Positions 1 to 9,174 are shown, numbered from the stretch's first letter. The stretch: DNA of 64,000 bases from Legionella impletisoli (GCF_900639875.1 NZ_CAAAIA010000007.1:1-64000), one strand, 5' to 3'. Made by a program: numbers and translations. Notes: generated by a model from the letters alone, not told the origin.

Positions 1-250
1 TACCCTACCTGCTGTGCTTTAAGCACAGCATCCACGCTAGAAACCAGCAAGTTAAATGGATGCTGCGGTCAAAGCCGCAGCAAGTAGACGTTGAGTGAGC
101 GCAGTCACCAGATTATACCCTACCTGCTGTGCTTTAAGCACAGCATCCACGCTAGAAACCAGCAAGTTAAATGGATGCTGCGGTCAAAGCCGCAGCAAGT
201 AGGCGTTGAGTGAGCGCAAGCACCAGCTTGCCCTACCTGCTGTGCTTTAA
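1..250. repeat. 115-bp tandem repeat, two full copies plus a truncated third
   Basis: Copy 1 is 1-115 and copy 2 is 116-230, differing at only a few bases. A third copy starts near 231 and is cut at about 250 by the adjoining insertion sequence. Each unit holds two perfect 8-bp hairpins, TGCTGTGC/GCACAGCA and TGCTGCGG/CCGCAGCA, separated by about 30 bp. The array may begin before the window. No coding frame runs through it. Confidence 0.85.
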
Positions 251-1601
251 GCCATAGGTATCTACACAAATGCTTCTCCTATTATTTGGCGAAGCATTTG
301 TTTAAGTTCTCCTGGGTCATATCGTTCTAATAAATCGAGTGCATTAAGAAGAGAACAAAGCCCTGTAAAAAGAGCTGATTTTGTATATTCTACGCCATAT
401 TTCATTTGTTTCCCGCTTAATCGCACTAATAGAGTCCGTAGTTCTCCGGCTTCGGGTCCTTTTGCTGCTGCTATTTGCCAGACTAAAATACAAGCCATAC
501 AAGCTACTAATAATCGACGAGCAATCGCCTCGCCTGTTTCTTGTTGCCATGATTCTAAATGCATGCCTGCGGATTTAAGGAGCTTAAAAAAAGTCTCAAT
601 AGACCAACGCCAATAATACCAAAGCGTAAGCGTAGTACTATCGACCTCTACATTCGATAATAAATACCACCATGCTACTATCTTACCTTCTTTATTTTGA
701 ATTTTACTTACAATAAAATGGCACGGTACAGCCTCTCCTTTTATTTGTTTTGGCTTACCTTCTTTTTTTCTTTTCGGTTGTGCCATTCGAGTGACTAATA
801 CCTGGGTACTTGCCAAGTATTGTTTTGCTTCTTGTCCTTTATAGTGTATCGTTCGCGCTTGATTGAAGACCAATTGATTCGCCAATTTATCAACTCTTAT
901 CGAAACATCTTGATAGGTCACATGGCTATTACTTCGACACCTAATAAGCCATTTCTTCCCCTCAAGGGCTCGCATTAACTCAACGGAATCACCTTCTCTA
1001 TCAATTATATGAACTAAAGGGGTCTTAAAGGGCTGTTCTTCGATATAATGTATTCGCTTGGCAAGCTCTTCTATATGCGTTGCTGCTCGGTTAGCTTCCT
1101 TCGTGTACGTGCTTAATACCCGCTCGGCAGTCACTACATTTAACGCAATAGGCGCTATGGGACTCCCTGTCTCATCATTTAATAACAGACTGGCTTGCAG
1201 CTCATATCCATATTCTTCCTCATTATGCACTCCATAACGGTCTTTTTTACTCGTATGTTTTTTATAACTTAAGCCACTCCAATCATGCACCATTAATCCA
1301 TACTGAGCGCAGTCTTCTGAATGTTTTACTCCATGCGCTACCAGCGGTTTGGCTAACTCCCCAAGCTCACAGCGCTCATTGTTAAAAAAGCGCCATGCAG
1401 CTTGCGTTTCATTAAATGACTGTCTGCTTTTTAAACTACTTTTTACCCCGGCACTTAGCATATCACTCGTTATCATATGCGACCTTACTAATTGTTCATA
1501 ACGCTTTTTATGGCGTAACTCTAAATCCATTTATTATTATCCACTTTTACTAAAATCCCATATTAAATACTAATTATTCTTTTTGTGTAGATATCTATGG
1601 C
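251..1601 (-). mobile_element. IS4-family insertion sequence, complete
   Basis: The ends are near-perfect 20-bp inverted repeats: GCCATAGGTATCTACACAAA at 251-270 and its complement at 1582-1601 with one mismatch. One transposase gene fills the inside. The element interrupts the third copy of the 115-bp repeat. The bases just outside the ends do not form a clear target duplication, so one flank may have been rearranged after insertion. Positions 1602-1735 contain no gene, but a weaker look-alike of the right terminus (tttgtgtagagat) lies near 1659. Confidence 0.85.
262..1530 (-). CDS. IS4-family DDE transposase
   Basis: This 422-residue protein would cut and paste its own element. The DDE catalytic residues are visible: Asp83 in HDWSGLS, Asp177 in IIDREGD, and Glu312 inside the IS4 signature Tyr305-x2-Arg308-x3-Glu312-x6-Lys319 (YYWRWSIETFFKLLK). 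The frame is uninterrupted from a typical N-terminal region to the C-terminus and lies wholly between the two inverted repeats, so the copy could be active. Its stop lies inside the left terminal repeat, leaving almost no non-coding space. The closest named element could not be decided from sequence alone. Confidence 0.92.
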   Translation of the reverse strand: MDLELRHKKRYEQLVRSHMITSDMLSAGVKSSLKSRQSFNETQAAWRFFNNERCELGELAKPLVAHGVKHSEDCAQYGLMVHDWSGLSYKKHTSKKDRYGVHNEEEYGYELQASLLLNDETGSPIAPIALNVVTAERVLSTYTKEANRAATHIEELAKRIHYIEEQPFKTPLVHIIDREGDSVELMRALEGKKWLIRCRSNSHVTYQDVSIRVDKLANQLVFNQARTIHYKGQEAKQYLASTQVLVTRMAQPKRKKEGKPKQIKGEAVPCHFIVSKIQNKEGKIVAWWYLLSNVEVDSTTLTLWYYWRWSIETFFKLLKSAGMHLESWQQETGEAIARRLLVACMACILVWQIAAAKGPEAGELRTLLVRLSGKQMKYGVEYTKSALFTGLCSLLNALDLLERYDPGELKQMLRQIIGEAFV

Positions 1602-1735
1602 ATTAAGGGTGGGAAGCAGGCATTCAGTTGGAGTTATTATCACTCGTTATTTTGTCCTTTGTGTAGAGATTATTTAATGGCATATTTTTTTTACCAAAAG
1701 ACCTGGTTACCGCGAATTTATCAAAAGCTGATGGA

Positions 1736-2932
1736 CTAAAGTTGCTGCATTTTTCTCAAACTCTTAGTTTGAAACAATGCGAGTAAGCCTAAGGTAATAA
1801 ACAATACCGTCGTTAAGGTTATCAAAAACCCAACAAAGGGATTCGTTGAAATATACCCCATTACTACAACGCTTAGTGTGGCTGCACTCATGTTGATAAA
1901 ACTCATCATGGATGAAGCGCTGGCTTTATCCGCAATGGCATTAGAAGCAATATAAGACCCGCCAGCAAATAAATAAGCACTGCAACAATAAAGTAGGCTC
2001 GTTGATAAAAAGAACCACACTATGGATTGACTATGGAAATGAAGCATTGTGGTTAAGCTAAACAAAGCGAATAACGCGCCTAGATAGCCTGCTATAATGA
2101 CTCGGATCACAGACCAGCGCTGCATAAGAACGCGTGCTGAAATACCACCAAACAACATGCCAACAATATTGACCGTATTCCAATATCCATAACCAGATGC
2201 CGATAAGTGTAAATACTGATGCGCTATCTGTGGAGCGGCGGCTGAATAACAATATCCTATTGCAGAGCAAGCTCCCCAAATTAATGAAAAAACAAGCAAT
2301 TTAAACGATCGCAACGCTTGCCCATAATCTAAGAGTAAAGTCTTCATCTGAAGAGGCCTTGGTTGCTCTAATGTTTCGTCAAATACATTTACGCCAACAC
2401 GCATGATAAGACCTTGAAGAATCAGAAAGATAAAACACCCCTGCCACTGAGCGTATTGGGTGATGATCCCACCAAGTAACACGGCAAAACCAATTCCCAA
2501 TGCAAATGATAAAATGGAATAAGCCATCGCTGTTTTGCGCTGTTCCTCTGGTAACCACTCATTAATCAACATGAACGTGCAGGTCAATCCTGCAGCCGAA
2601 CCTAAACCGGTGACGAAACGGCCCAAAATTAAAAGACCAAAATGCTGATAAAACCCAGCAATCAGACAAAGCAACAAGCCTACTAAATTGATATTAAGTC
2701 CTAAGTTTAACGCCCGCAGACGGCCATACGCATTGGCTAAGGGCCCATAAGCCAATTGGCCCATGACATAGCCAATCAAGAAAGCGGAAACAATCCACTC
2801 CACCAAACCTTCATCAAGAGAAAAAGCTTCTGCAATATTTGGCAAGGCAGGCGTAATGATTGCTGCAGAAACGGATGCAATGGAAATGTAGCTTAAAAGA
2901 AAGGCAAGAGTTAAATTCGATCTTTTATTCAT
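1736..2932 (-). CDS. MFS transporter, DHA1/Bcr-CflA-like exporter
   Basis: An inner-membrane protein of about 398 residues with around 12 hydrophobic segments. After the second segment comes the MFS loop motif GQLAYGPLANAYGRLRAL, which fits the drug/H+ antiporter 1 type; the substrate is unknown. I start it at the ATG at 2932 (MNKRSNLT), because the 22-27 residues further upstream (ATG at 2947 or 3013) are not hydrophobic and do not look like an MFS N-terminus. It lies 117 bp downstream of the DUF4286 gene on the same strand (36 bp if the 3013 start is used) and may be co-transcribed with it. Confidence 0.8.
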   Translation of the reverse strand: MNKRSNLTLAFLLSYISIASVSAAIITPALPNIAEAFSLDEGLVEWIVSAFLIGYVMGQLAYGPLANAYGRLRALNLGLNINLVGLLLCLIAGFYQHFGLLILGRFVTGLGSAAGLTCTFMLINEWLPEEQRKTAMAYSILSFALGIGFAVLLGGIITQYAQWQGCFIFLILQGLIMRVGVNVFDETLEQPRPLQMKTLLLDYGQALRSFKLLVFSLIWGACSAIGYCYSAAAPQIAHQYLHLSASGYGYWNTVNIVGMLFGGISARVLMQRWSVIRVIIAGYLGALFALFSLTTMLHFHSQSIVWFFLSTSLLYCCSAYLFAGGSYIASNAIADKASASSMMSFINMSAATLSVVVMGYISTNPFVGFLITLTTVLFITLGLLALFQTKSLRKMQQL

Positions 2933-3048
2933 AAAATACTCATTCATTACTAAGAGATAGCCCGAACAAGTCGTGCTATGTAGGCCAGATAGTTTTATAA
3001 CCTGTTCCTGCAAGAAATCTATCTAGAGAAAGTAAAAGAGATGGAAAC

Positions 3049-3369
3049 TTAACCATCAATCGCCCAACTTTGTTGAAGAGATAAAATTCTTCTTGATACC
3101 GAAAATTTCGTATTAAAACGTCTTAACCCTTCTTCCCTCATCTTAGGGGCATGATTCAAAAGATAATGTTCCAACGCATTTCTTTCTCTCACATAATACT
3201 GCACCGTTAATTTCTGCTGAGGGTCGAGCGCCTCAGATTCTTCTTTTAAAAGATTAGCCTTAACAAAGCCCTTAAATTGCAACATCTCAGCGATATGCTT
3301 TTTTAACCAAACACCAAACTCAGCAAAGACATCATCGTCAATAACGAGATTGACTTCATAAATGATCAT
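3049..3369 (-). CDS. DUF4286 family protein
   Basis: A 106-residue soluble protein beginning MIIYEVNLVIDDDVFAEF. This opening strand and the following KHIAEMLQFKGFVKANLL pattern fit the DUF4286 family, a small alpha/beta-barrel-like fold of unknown function. The start is supported by AGGGAAAT directly before the ATG. It is the first gene of a likely two-gene unit with the MFS exporter. The family assignment is from memory of the N-terminal pattern. Confidence 0.6.
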   Translation of the reverse strand: MIIYEVNLVIDDDVFAEFGVWLKKHIAEMLQFKGFVKANLLKEESEALDPQQKLTVQYYVRERNALEHYLLNHAPKMREEGLRRFNTKFSVSRRILSLQQSWAIDG

Positions 3370-3487
3370 ATTTCCCTACTCAAGAAAGAATTTAGGTTAA
3401 CAGCCTTTGGTCGCCGCTCTAAGCAGGTCATTGGTTTAAATTTATGCATGCTATAATTAGTTTATCTCTTTCTATCGATAAAAACCC

Positions 3488-4021
3488 ATGACGTTTATAC
3501 TAAAAAAAACCGATGCCGAAAAGGCAAGACTGCTGTTGCAAGACTGGAATGATCGTTTTTCTAAGAAAAACAAGGGTATTTTACCAGTAATCAAAAATGC
3601 TGAATCCATAGCGAAACAGATGATTGAAACACTCAAAAGTGAAAAACATGGTCATATATGGGTTGCAGTTCATGAAGAGAGCAAAGAATCCTGTGGCGTA
3701 TTAATTGCAGACGATCATAAGGACGGGTTTATTATCCGCTTTTTGATTTCAAATCTTTTAAATAAAGAAGCCAAAGGTTCGGGAAGGTTTCTAGTCGAAG
3801 AGCTGATTAAGTTAGCCGATAAAAGAAACTTATCTATTCGAACAACTTCACAAAGCGCTGATAAATTTTGGAAAAAATGTCCTGGATTTCAATTAGATCA
3901 ATCAAACCCTACGGACTATAGATATCAACCTTCTTCATCCGCTTCACTAAATTTCTTCCAGCCTGAATCACAAAAGGGGAAAAAAAATGGCTCTGGCTCA
4001 AGCAGTAAGAATCGTCCCTGA
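3488..4021 (+). CDS. GNAT-like small acetyltransferase (putative)
   Basis: A 177-residue protein. Residues about 55-145 read like a GNAT fold: a strand (HIWVAVHEESKESCGVLIAD), then LLNKEAKGSGRFLVEELIKLA resembling the acetyl-CoA-binding loop and helix, then ADKFWKKCPGF like the terminal alpha4/beta7 region. The N-terminal QLLLQDWNDRF-like helix is atypical. The C-terminal 35 residues are Ser/Gly/Lys-rich and look disordered (NGSGSSSKNRP). Such a polar tail on a small enzyme in Legionella can mark a secreted effector, but nothing else supports that. No operon partner is seen. Confidence 0.45.
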   Translation: MTFILKKTDAEKARLLLQDWNDRFSKKNKGILPVIKNAESIAKQMIETLKSEKHGHIWVAVHEESKESCGVLIADDHKDGFIIRFLISNLLNKEAKGSGRFLVEELIKLADKRNLSIRTTSQSADKFWKKCPGFQLDQSNPTDYRYQPSSSASLNFFQPESQKGKKNGSGSSSKNRP

Positions 4022-4050
4022 ATGAGAGAACTCATCCACATATCCTAGAT

Positions 4051-4374
4051 TTATATATTAAATAACCCATTCATGGAAATAGTCACTGACTGCACAATTT
4101 CTTGTTGAGAAAGATGAATAAACGATGTTCCAACCAAGTTACTAGCAGCTATCCGATTGGTAAAAGGACTAATGTATTGAATGGTATTTAGCTGCACCTC
4201 CCCATTTCCAATGAGTCTTGGATAAATTGGCCGGAACCCCACTAATATCGGTTGCCTGCTGTCCATCGTAATCAGCAAACCCAACAAATTGACTAATATT
4301 ATTCTCCATGCCAAATACAGTTGGACCAATACCTAAATAGATTTTACTTTGCTAGAATGAAGTGATTTTTTCAT
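4051..4374 (-). pseudogene. Decayed outer-membrane-like protein gene
   Basis: Pieces in different frames appear to belong to one protein. An ATG at 4374 opens MKKSLHSSKVKSI and stops. A second frame continues GIGPTVFGMENNISQFVGFA as far as about 4170. A third frame carries NTIQYISPFTNRIAASNLVG and ends SMNGLFNI at 4051. The alternation of aromatic and small residues and the final strand-like end suggest a beta-barrel, but I do not recognise the family. At least two frameshifts separate the parts, so no functional product is expected. Confidence 0.4.
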
Positions 4375-4482
4375 GGAATGCTCTGTAATGAAGGGGAAAA
4401 CAGTTCAATTTATTTTATTTTTATAATTGATACAAGAGGTTATTTGAGCGGCCAAGAAAATCCGTGCAAAGCTTTAAATAGG

Positions 4483-5559
4483 TTAACCTAAGATATAACT
4501 TCTGACGTGCTGGCTAGATAACTCAAAATAGGCGTAGCCGGATAATTGAACCCCATTGTTTTCCCCGTTTACACTAGCCTCTCCTTGCCAATAAGTTGAG
4601 ATTAAACTGATGATTTCTTGATTTTCTACACTAGGATGCATGCTTAGCCGATAATTATATTGGGGAATAGTTAATACCCAACTGACTGGATAAGTCATAT
4701 TTGAGCTTGAACTCTGCCATGACTTAACGGGCGTTAATTGAAAGTCTGCCAGTTTTAATTTAATACGTTGACCATCCGCTCGATTTATGACGCCAAAACT
4801 TTCTGGATTAACAAAATTTCCTTGATTTGCAGCAACAATGTAAATAATGATTTCCTCATTATTATCTAATTGGATAATGAACTTATCCCAGGACGAATGG
4901 TAGTGTTTAACAGATTGAAACTCATGATCCATAGTCGCTGATGCATTTACTATCTTGTATTCTTTTCCCTCAAAAACAAGAATACCATTCCCTTGTAATC
5001 GCGGATAAGAGTAATAGTAAGCGTTATTATCACCATTTGAGCTAATAGGCAATAAACCATCTCGTCCATGCAAGAGAATTGGTTTTATCGGCATTAAATG
5101 TAAAGCAAGTCCTGCTTTTTTCGTCTCTGCCATGAGATTAATGGTGCCTGAACTCATTTCAGCTGACCACGCACGATTCCAAACGAATAAATGATTATGG
5201 CTAGCCCCTGCGTAATTAAAGCTCGTCCGATTATTTATATTTGCTTTGAAAAACATGTTGTTTCTTGCTGAGGTAATCGTAAAATGAGAAATATAAATGG
5301 CTTGGGTTGCCCATGGAGATGGTGTAGGCTCAGCAAATAAACCAAGCCGGAAGAACGTTAATGAAAAGCCGAATGTGTGTTCTTCTGAATCTTCTAGATG
5401 ACCAAAAAAATTCCACTTTTCAACATTAGCTTCCTGATGCATGCCATGATCAACCGGAAATTCTAACGTTTTGTGATTGAGCGCGTATGGCTTCGTAAAA
5501 TACAAGAAGAAAATAAAAAAGACCAATATACATTGAGCTAATTTTTTTATTTTGAGCAA
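4483..5559 (-). CDS. AttH/CrtC-like lipocalin-domain secreted protein
   Basis: A 358-residue protein with an N-terminal signal sequence (MLKIKKLAQCILVFFIFFLY, then FTKPYALN) and a two-lobed lipocalin-type body. The family patterns are the N-terminal FPVDHGMH...EKWNFFGHL and the central SATMDHEFQS, equivalent to the DHEW motif of AttH and carotenoid 1,2-hydratase-like proteins. It starts 4 bp after the FtsX-type permease, so it is the last gene of a three-gene export unit. In related AttEFGH-type loci the AttH component is thought to handle a hydrophobic ligand in the periplasm; the ligand here is unknown. No carotenoid genes are nearby. Confidence 0.75.
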   Translation of the reverse strand: MLKIKKLAQCILVFFIFFLYFTKPYALNHKTLEFPVDHGMHQEANVEKWNFFGHLEDSEEHTFGFSLTFFRLGLFAEPTPSPWATQAIYISHFTITSARNNMFFKANINNRTSFNYAGASHNHLFVWNRAWSAEMSSGTINLMAETKKAGLALHLMPIKPILLHGRDGLLPISSNGDNNAYYYSYPRLQGNGILVFEGKEYKIVNASATMDHEFQSVKHYHSSWDKFIIQLDNNEEIIIYIVAANQGNFVNPESFGVINRADGQRIKLKLADFQLTPVKSWQSSSSNMTYPVSWVLTIPQYNYRLSMHPSVENQEIISLISTYWQGEASVNGENNGVQLSGYAYFELSSQHVRSYILG

Positions 5560-5563
5560 GTAC

Positions 5564-8134
5564 TTACTCCATTCTCAAAGCATCGACATGAATCAATTTT
5601 TTGACTTTTAATGCCGGTATTATTCCATTTAACAATACAATAAGGCATAACAACATTGTAAATGAAAATAATGACGCGATAGAAAAAGACGCAAAGATAT
5701 CTGTACCAAAAAGGATGAGATCTAAAAAATTGAACAATAATACAAGAATAAGAACGGTAGGGAAGATAGCGTTCAATACGGCTGCGGAACATATCAAGAA
5801 CGATTCCCATAAGCACATTTTAATTAAGGTAAAATCAGAAGCGCCAATTGTCCAAAAAATTGTGAAATCTCGCCGACGGCTTAGGATAAGTTGTTCAATA
5901 GTGCTGAATAAGGTCAAACTGGTTAGAATCATAATTGCCCATACAAGACCTTTCCCGATTCCTGTTGTGGCCATGAATAGATGATTAGCGGTTTCTTTCA
6001 TTTTTTGTTGATATAAAATAACGATATTCGGATAGGGAAAAACCTGTTTAATTGCATCAATAACCCTTTTTTCATCATTTGGATAATTAAGCGAGATCAT
6101 TGCTTGCTCGGCTCTTGATTCATGAAATAACTGTTTAAATATTTTATGATCAATCACCACTATATTTTGAAAAGTAAAATAATTATAAAAAATATTGGCA
6201 ACTCTTCCTTTAAAAATTCCATTGCTACTTCGAAGCTCAATTACATCCCCTGGTTTTAAATGAAACATCTTAGCAGCGTGCTGAGAGATAAACACATTTG
6301 TTGCATCATGATATAGATGTTTTAACTCCTCCTGGCTTAATGAGTTAACGAATTGGATGTTAAAATTTTGTTCTAATGTTTCATAATTAGTGCTCAGTAC
6401 TCGTAAAGGTTCATGTTGATAAGTAATATCTTTATGACTGAACAGAGTAACTGACTTAACCCCAGGAACTTGTTTAATCTCTTCAATAATTCCTTCAGGA
6501 AGGTAATGCCCTATAAATTGGGGCAACACATTATTTTTATCGCTCACGTAAAGATCGGCGCTAAACACCTGATCCACCCAATTTAAGGCCGTATATTGTG
6601 TACTATCAATCATGACCGTCGCAGTTAAATATAATGAAATCGCAATACTCATGGCTGCAACAGCCACTACGTGTTTGCGCATTGTTGCTTTTATATGATC
6701 GATTGTAATCAATGCTTCAATCCGAAAGTAACTGGCAATACGTCTTATTTGTGATAAAAAAAAGAGCATCGTCGCTGGAAGGAAAAAACAAACACTTATG
6801 TTTATCGCTAAAAATGCAATGTATCCGGTCACTGGATTAAATGTGAAGTAGGTGTACATCAACCCTAAAAGAGACAAAATCAAAAAAACCGTACCCACTG
6901 CAACTGGAATTTTGAGCTTATATTTAAATGCTTCCTCATAAGTTTGATAAGAAACTGTTTGTCGTGGCGCAATGCGAAATATTTCACGACTAGGTAGCAC
7001 ACTAACTATACCCGTTATTAGAATCATGACCGTAAATACTTCAATAATAACAGTGCGGGGTAAATGGATTTCAGTGACCTGAACTGGAAGAAAGAGTGTT
7101 GATATAGTCTGTGTAACAGATTTAATGGTTATCACACTGATGAAATAACCCAAAAGCACCCCAATTGCCGTACAAAGGCAGGCAAGTAAAATACTGGTTA
7201 GTAACGTGGAAAAGAAAAGGGTTTCTGCTCTACCGCCAAGCATAAGAATGATACCAAAATCCCTTCGTCTGTCTAAAACATAATAGCTTATTGCATTATA
7301 GATAATGATTGCCGTAACTAATAAAGCAAAGCTTGTCAGGTAATTTAAGACAAATCGAAACGCTTTTGTAATATTGTTAGCATAATATAAATTATCATTT
7401 CCTTGCTGAATATGCAGTGTCTTGGGGAGGAAGTGTTGAATTTTATCAATGGCCTTCTGAACATCTGTCGTATTAAAAGTTAAGTTAATTTGATCAATGA
7501 ATGAATAGCTCTGGAATAAATTTTGGTAATTTTTTATATCAATAATGAGTATTTCGTCGCCATAATGGGATGATTTTTGCTGGGTATTATCAAAAACAAA
7601 ATTAGGGATCACTGGTTTATTTTTACCGTTGATACGCAAGAACAATGGTGCATGGCGACTTTGCTCAGCTAGGTGAGTCGACATAAAGGCAAGGACTGGT
7701 TCATTCAGAAAAAAACCAAGATAGGAAGCCAAATCTTTTTCTGGTCTTCGTAGCTTATCAAGATGAATAAAATGTTCGATGGCCAAAATATCAGTACCAA
7801 CAAGATATATATAACCTACCCTATGATTACCGGCATAGGCTTCGAGGTATCGCGAACTCATTGGAATGACGGAATCAATTTCAGGAACACTTAATAACAA
7901 TGGAATAATAAACTCTGGAACTTGACCCGTTTCAGAAGTGATTTGCACAGAATCTTTATTACCAACATAACTGGTTGCTGCATCAAATCCACTAAAAATA
8001 TTCTCAACGGAAATGCGCGTGGTGACAAATAAGCTAACTCCAAGAATAATACTTATCATGGCCACCAATATTCTTGTTTTTTCCTGTTTTATATAAGGAA
8101 GTGTGAGCAGTTTAAAGAGTTTCAACAGAACCAT
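5564..8134 (-). CDS. FtsX/MacB-type ABC transporter permease, long form
   Basis: An 856-residue permease with the duplicated FtsX layout. There is one N-terminal membrane segment (about 22-42), a large periplasmic domain to about 255, and a three-segment FtsX core to about 385. A second such unit with its own periplasmic domain follows (about 500-735) and ends in three more segments. The repeated cytoplasmic YVLDRRRDFGIILMLGG and LILSRRRDFTIFWTIGA loops mark the two halves. It overlaps the ATPase stop by one base (TAATG). The long single-chain form resembles permeases that extract lipid or lipoprotein-like cargo, as with LolCE, rather than solute importers. Confidence 0.85.
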   Translation of the reverse strand: MVLLKLFKLLTLPYIKQEKTRILVAMISIILGVSLFVTTRISVENIFSGFDAATSYVGNKDSVQITSETGQVPEFIIPLLLSVPEIDSVIPMSSRYLEAYAGNHRVGYIYLVGTDILAIEHFIHLDKLRRPEKDLASYLGFFLNEPVLAFMSTHLAEQSRHAPLFLRINGKNKPVIPNFVFDNTQQKSSHYGDEILIIDIKNYQNLFQSYSFIDQINLTFNTTDVQKAIDKIQHFLPKTLHIQQGNDNLYYANNITKAFRFVLNYLTSFALLVTAIIIYNAISYYVLDRRRDFGIILMLGGRAETLFFSTLLTSILLACLCTAIGVLLGYFISVITIKSVTQTISTLFLPVQVTEIHLPRTVIIEVFTVMILITGIVSVLPSREIFRIAPRQTVSYQTYEEAFKYKLKIPVAVGTVFLILSLLGLMYTYFTFNPVTGYIAFLAINISVCFFLPATMLFFLSQIRRIASYFRIEALITIDHIKATMRKHVVAVAAMSIAISLYLTATVMIDSTQYTALNWVDQVFSADLYVSDKNNVLPQFIGHYLPEGIIEEIKQVPGVKSVTLFSHKDITYQHEPLRVLSTNYETLEQNFNIQFVNSLSQEELKHLYHDATNVFISQHAAKMFHLKPGDVIELRSSNGIFKGRVANIFYNYFTFQNIVVIDHKIFKQLFHESRAEQAMISLNYPNDEKRVIDAIKQVFPYPNIVILYQQKMKETANHLFMATTGIGKGLVWAIMILTSLTLFSTIEQLILSRRRDFTIFWTIGASDFTLIKMCLWESFLICSAAVLNAIFPTVLILVLLFNFLDLILFGTDIFASFSIASLFSFTMLLCLIVLLNGIIPALKVKKLIHVDALRME

Positions 8135-8799
8135 TAGAGGATGTGTCCATTTTTAAGTTCTATTGTTTTATTGACCTTTTTAAGCAAGTGTAAATCATGA
8201 GTTGCAATAATTGCTGTCAATCTTCGATGCTCTACTAAAGTTTGCATTAGAGAAAAAATGACATGAGCCGTTTCTGTATCGAGATTACCCGTTGGCTCAT
8301 CAGCCAACAATAATTTAGGTTTATTGATTAACGCGCGACAAATTGCTGTACGCTGAGCTTCGCCTCCTGAAATCTCATGAGGATGGCGATTCAGCAAATG
8401 TCTAATTCCCACCAAATCAGCAATAGCCTCCACTTCTTTTTTTAAGTTCTTACGAGACGTGTTGGCAAGATAGCCAGGCACGGCTATGTTTTCAAAAATG
8501 GTTAAGGTTGGAAAAAGATAAAAAAATTGAAAAACAATCCCTACATCATGCAGTCGATATTGAGCTAGATCAGTACGATTTAGCCTCAGGATATTCCTAG
8601 AGTTTACAATAATCTCCCCTGAATTTGGTTTATCAAGTGCCGCAATCAAATTTAATAGCGTGCTCTTACCAGAACCGCTCGGGCCAATTAAAGCCACCAT
8701 TTTATCCTCAGGGTCTATACGAAGCGAAACATCCACCAAGGCTTGATTGTTTTTAAACTGCTTGTATTGTTTAAATACATGGCGAAGGATGATGGCCAT
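8134..8799 (-). CDS. ABC transporter ATP-binding subunit (LolD/MacB type)
   Basis: A 221-residue ATPase with Walker A GPSGSGKSTLLN, the Q-loop region VFQFFYLFPTLT, signature ISGGEAQRTAI, Walker B LLLADEPTGNLD and the switch histidine ATHD. I use the ATG at 8799 (MAIILRHVFKQY); an in-frame TTG two codons earlier is possible. It powers the permease encoded directly downstream and, by position, serves export of whatever the AttH-like protein binds. Its 5' end abuts a dispersed repeat (8807-8889), so the promoter lies in or beyond that repeat. Confidence 0.9.
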   Translation of the reverse strand: MAIILRHVFKQYKQFKNNQALVDVSLRIDPEDKMVALIGPSGSGKSTLLNLIAALDKPNSGEIIVNSRNILRLNRTDLAQYRLHDVGIVFQFFYLFPTLTIFENIAVPGYLANTSRKNLKKEVEAIADLVGIRHLLNRHPHEISGGEAQRTAICRALINKPKLLLADEPTGNLDTETAHVIFSLMQTLVEHRRLTAIIATHDLHLLKKVNKTIELKNGHIL

Positions 8800-8806
8800 A
8801 CACAAT

Positions 8807-8889
8807 AAGATCCTGACTTTTATTTGATATTTGCATAGTTTTGTTTAAAAAACCATGCTTATACAGCAGTTTAGAAAATCTGGGTACAG
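8807..8889. repeat. 83-bp dispersed repeat, copy A
   Basis: This stretch, from AAGATCCTGACTTTTATTTG to about GGTACAG, recurs in the same orientation at 13024-13105 with only a handful of differences, including a one-base change in an A run. It lies 7 bp upstream of the ABC ATPase start. The shared part contains no open frame and no clear hairpin. Confidence 0.85.
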
Positions 8890-8979
8890 GGTAAGACTTG
8901 GAGGAATAGGATGGTGTTGAGATAATGTACATATCATTATGCATTATAGACACTACATCGAAAAGGTTGCTTATTTTGG

Positions 8980-9023
8980 CACAACATACTTTTAGAAGTG
9001 CTTTTGTGCGCCAAAATAAATAG
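8980..9023. repeat. Left arm of inverted repeat around the uracil operon
   Basis: The stretch around CTTTTGTGCGCC at 8980-9023 matches, in inverted orientation, 12440-12484 with roughly 80% identity by eye. The two arms lie outside the first and last genes of the URC operon. The rest of 8890-9153 holds no gene that I can support. Confidence 0.7.
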
Positions 9024-9153
9024 CATTATAAATAGACCTACCGTATTTATATTTAAATAAAGGAAATGGCCATTTCTTTAATTAAAGACATTGCTAAATA
9101 AAGATCTTTGGATCCAATTCGCCAGCAAGGATTAGTAAAAAACCTTTGGATTA

Positions 9154-9174
9154 AATATAGACTTAATCTATATT
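9154..9174. promoter_or_regulatory. Palindrome upstream of the uracil operon (candidate operator)
   Basis: AATATAGA CTTAA TCTATATT is a perfect 8-bp inverted repeat with a 5-bp centre, 70 bp before the URC1 start. It has the size and place of a repressor or activator site. No regulator gene lies nearby. Confidence 0.45.

Noticed and set aside
1-250. CRISPR array
   Set aside because: The unit is a continuous 115-bp repeat with no variable spacers, and no cas genes are present.
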